Assembly: GCF_029952525.1 (NCBI RefSeq)
Contig: NZ_JASAOF010000015.1
Coordinates: 83,182 to 147,181, forward strand
Reading direction: 5' to 3'
Source of the DNA: Saccharopolyspora ipomoeae
Lineage (GTDB): Bacteria > Actinomycetota > Actinomycetes > Mycobacteriales > Pseudonocardiaceae
Length of the DNA: 64,000 nucleotides
The translations under genes and the position numbers were made by a program. Position 1 is the stretch's first letter, and every line of letters begins with the position of its first letter. Below, piece by piece: positions 62,430 to 64,000 of the stretch. The notes beneath the pieces are model-generated. The model searched no databases, was not told the DNA's origin, and saw only the letters and a list, made by a program, of their open reading frames with translations.

Positions 62430-63620
62430 TCAGCAGGTCAGCTGGGCGGCGAGCGCGCGTCGGTCCGGTTTGCCGGGCCCGCGCAGCGGGAGCTCGTCGA
62501 GCAGGGTGATGCGCTTCGGCGCGGCCGCGGCGCCCAGCCGCGCGCGGACGGCGGCCCGGAGGGCGTCGACATCGGGTTCGGCGGCCGGGTCCGGGACGAT
62601 CGCGGCCACCACGGCCTGGCCCCACTCGGCGTCGTCCACGCCGAGCACGCAGGCCTCCCGGACGCCGGGCTGCTCGGTGAGGACCCGCTCGACCGGCAGC
62701 GGGGCGACCTTCTCGCCACCGGTGATGATCACGTCGTCGGCGCGGCCGAGCACCTCCAGCTTGCCGTCGTCGAAGCGGCCGAGGTCGCCGGTGCGGAACC
62801 AGCCGCCCGCGAAGACCTCGGCGTCGGGCCGGTTGCGGTAGCCCCTGGCCAGCATCGGCCCGGCCAGCCGGATCGGACCGAGGTCGCCTTCGACGTCGAC
62901 CCGCGCCACGTCCAGCGGGACGCCGTCGTAGACGCAGCCGCCCGCGGTCTCGCTCATGCCGTAGGTGGTGGTCGCCCGCACACCGCGCTCCCGGGCGTCG
63001 GCGAGCAGGGCTGGCGGGGTGGCGGCGCCGCCGAGCAGCACCGCGTCGAACTCGCGCAGCGCGGTCAGGCCCGCGCCGCCGTCGGCGATCAGCCGGGAGA
63101 GCTGGGTCGGCACCAGGGCCGTGTAGTGCGGGCCGTCGGCGGCCAGGAGGGGGCGCGCGGCCTCGGCGAAGGCGTCCGGGCGGAAGCCGTTCGAGGTGTC
63201 GACCGCGTGCGGTCGGGTGCCCGCCAGAAGCGCTCTGACCAGGACCTGGACTCCCGCCACGTGGTGCGCCGGCATCGCCAGCAGCCAGTGCCCGGCTCCG
63301 CCGAGCCTGCGGTGGGTGGCCTCCGCCGAGGCGCGCAGCGAGCTCGCGGGCAGCAGCACCCCCTTGGGCGCGCCGGTGGAGCCGGAGGTGGCGATGACCA
63401 GCGCGGTCGGGTCGTCCTGGGCGTCCTCGCCGGGGTTCAGCGGGCCGCTCAGGGCGGTGGCCAGGCGTTGCGCCTCCTCGGGGGCGTCGGCCGCGACCGG
63501 CAGCAGGGCGGGTCCGGCGCCGTCGAGCGCGCGGCGGAGGGCGGGCAGCACGTCCAACGCCCGGGTTCCCGGTGGCACTTCGAGCGGCTGCAGGTCCCGG
63601 GCGTTCGGCATGGGCTCCAT
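62430..63620 (-). CDS. menE: o-Succinylbenzoate--CoA ligase MenE
   Basis: A 396-residue ANL-superfamily ligase, shorter than fatty-acid ligases as usual for actinobacterial MenE. Motif A3 VIATSGSTGAPKGVLL, A5 TTYGMSETAGGCVYDG, A7 GWFRTGDLGRF, A8 GRADDVIITGGEKVAPLPVE, catalytic Lys in RGPGKPDRRAL. It activates o-succinylbenzoate for MenB in menaquinone synthesis. ATG 63620 or ATG 63611 may be the start. The partial menB gene begins in the same direction at the window edge. Confidence 0.92.
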   Translation of the reverse strand: MEPMPNARDLQPLEVPPGTRALDVLPALRRALDGAGPALLPVAADAPEEAQRLATALSGPLNPGEDAQDDPTALVIATSGSTGAPKGVLLPASSLRASAEATHRRLGGAGHWLLAMPAHHVAGVQVLVRALLAGTRPHAVDTSNGFRPDAFAEAARPLLAADGPHYTALVPTQLSRLIADGGAGLTALREFDAVLLGGAATPPALLADARERGVRATTTYGMSETAGGCVYDGVPLDVARVDVEGDLGPIRLAGPMLARGYRNRPDAEVFAGGWFRTGDLGRFDDGKLEVLGRADDVIITGGEKVAPLPVERVLTEQPGVREACVLGVDDAEWGQAVVAAIVPDPAAEPDVDALRAAVRARLGAAAAPKRITLLDELPLRGPGKPDRRALAAQLTC

Positions 63621-63940
63621 TCTCGGCGCGGTGGCCGGGAGCGCGGCCGCCGGGAGACCGAGAGGTTCGACACTAGCTCACCTGTTCGAGCGATCAAGTG
63701 TTCGAAAGGATCGGTCGATGATGTGGGGGTGAGCGGAAGGAGAAGGCGATGTTTCTCGTGTTCGTGCTGGTCATCCCCGTCTTCACCGGGTCGTCCCCTG
63801 CCGGCGGGCCGGGGTCGTCGGAGGACGTGAGGCCCGGCCGCGGCGGTGCCGACCCGGCCGGGCCCCGGCGGGAGACGCCGGACGAGCAGGGCCAAGGGCT
63901 GCTGCTGTCCGGCGTGCTGCCCGACGAGGACTGGGAGGTC
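63621..63940. other. Gap between menB and menE
   Basis: A 320-bp stretch. A plus-strand frame opens at ATG 63749 behind AAGGAG and begins FLVFVLVIPVFTG, but it runs antisense into menB without a stop, so I do not call it. No repeat or hairpin was recognised. Confidence 0.4.
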
Positions 63941-64000
63941 TCAGAAGTACCAGGGGAACTGGGACCAGTCGGGGTCTCGTTTCTGCAGGAACGCGTCCCT
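63941..64000 (-). CDS. menB: 1,4-dihydroxy-2-naphthoyl-CoA synthase MenB, 3' end
   Basis: The last 19 codons of a minus-strand gene whose stop is at 63943-63941 and whose body lies beyond the window. The tail DAFLQKRDPDWSQFPWYF is the distinctive C-terminus of MenB (crotonase family), which closes the second ring of menaquinone. Its position next to menE supports this. Too short for more. Confidence 0.82.
   Translation of the reverse strand, partial: RDAFLQKRDPDWSQFPWYF

Noticed and set aside
63749..64000. A plus-strand gene starting MFLVFVLVIPVFTG behind AAGGAG
   Set aside because: It runs antisense through the end of menB with no stop in the window and no recognisable domain; kept only as a note in the gap entry.

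Overview
The window is very GC-rich, with GTG and TTG starts, dense start/stop overlaps (ATGA, GTGA, TTGA) and no rRNA or tRNA that I can see. The gene order from about 11.2 kb to the end follows the Mycobacterium tuberculosis block Rv0474-Rv0548 (hbhA, murB, mshA, gpm1, senX3-regX3, proC, serB1, hemACDB, hemL, ccdA-resB-ccsA, menA, menE, menB). It also carries Streptomyces-type developmental genes (a BldN-like sigma factor and two BldC-type regulators) and a rex-hem operon. This points to a filamentous actinomycete of the Pseudonocardiaceae, probably Saccharopolyspora or a close relative; the genus is inferred from general resemblance only.

Layout. 1-0.9 kb: 3' end of a MocR-type regulator. 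1.3-2.3 kb: a secreted low-complexity protein on the minus strand. 2.5-7.5 kb: the most unusual block, with a cytoplasmic subtilase, an ECF-like sigma factor, a small overlapping protein and a large TPR-CHAT (caspase-like) protease. 7.5-16.9 kb: housekeeping genes (dapC, DUF445, CGNR regulator, VOC protein, XRE regulator with an HBHA-like protein, hydrolase, YbaK-like, purU, a mycothiol-dependent-type enzyme, a methyltransferase). 17-33.6 kb: cell wall, mycothiol and phosphate signalling (DUF2505, murB, a dead trypsin-like protein, an L,D-transpeptidase, mshA, gpm, senX3-regX3, ppx), then an isomerase, a thioesterase, an acyl-CoA ligase and proC. 33.9-39.6 kb: bldC, a 33-residue ribosomal protein, an epimerase, an acyltransferase, serB1, bldN and a glutaredoxin. 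39.7-46 kb: Rex operator and rex-hemA-hemC-hemD, then hemB. 46-49.8 kb: small membrane proteins interrupted by an orphan antitoxin with a toxin remnant. 49.9-56.4 kb: hemL, a phosphatase and cytochrome c biogenesis system II. 56.5-64 kb: a ParA-like ATPase, small membrane and regulatory genes, a Cds1-like PLP enzyme, a lipoprotein and menaquinone genes.

How the genes work together. Rex and the hem genes couple NADH/NAD+ balance to heme supply. The heme, cytochrome c maturation and menaquinone genes together serve the respiratory chain. SenX3-RegX3, ppx and a candidate PHO box form a phosphate-response node. The 2.5-7.5 kb block looks like a self-contained proteolytic signalling module. In outline it resembles the sigma factor/TPR-CHAT arm of type III-E CRISPR (Craspase), but there is no CRISPR in this window.

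Between genes there are two striking repeat systems: a dispersed intergenic family of about 185 bp with full and partial copies at nine sites, and AT-rich palindromes with the core GTTTTCATGAAAAC.
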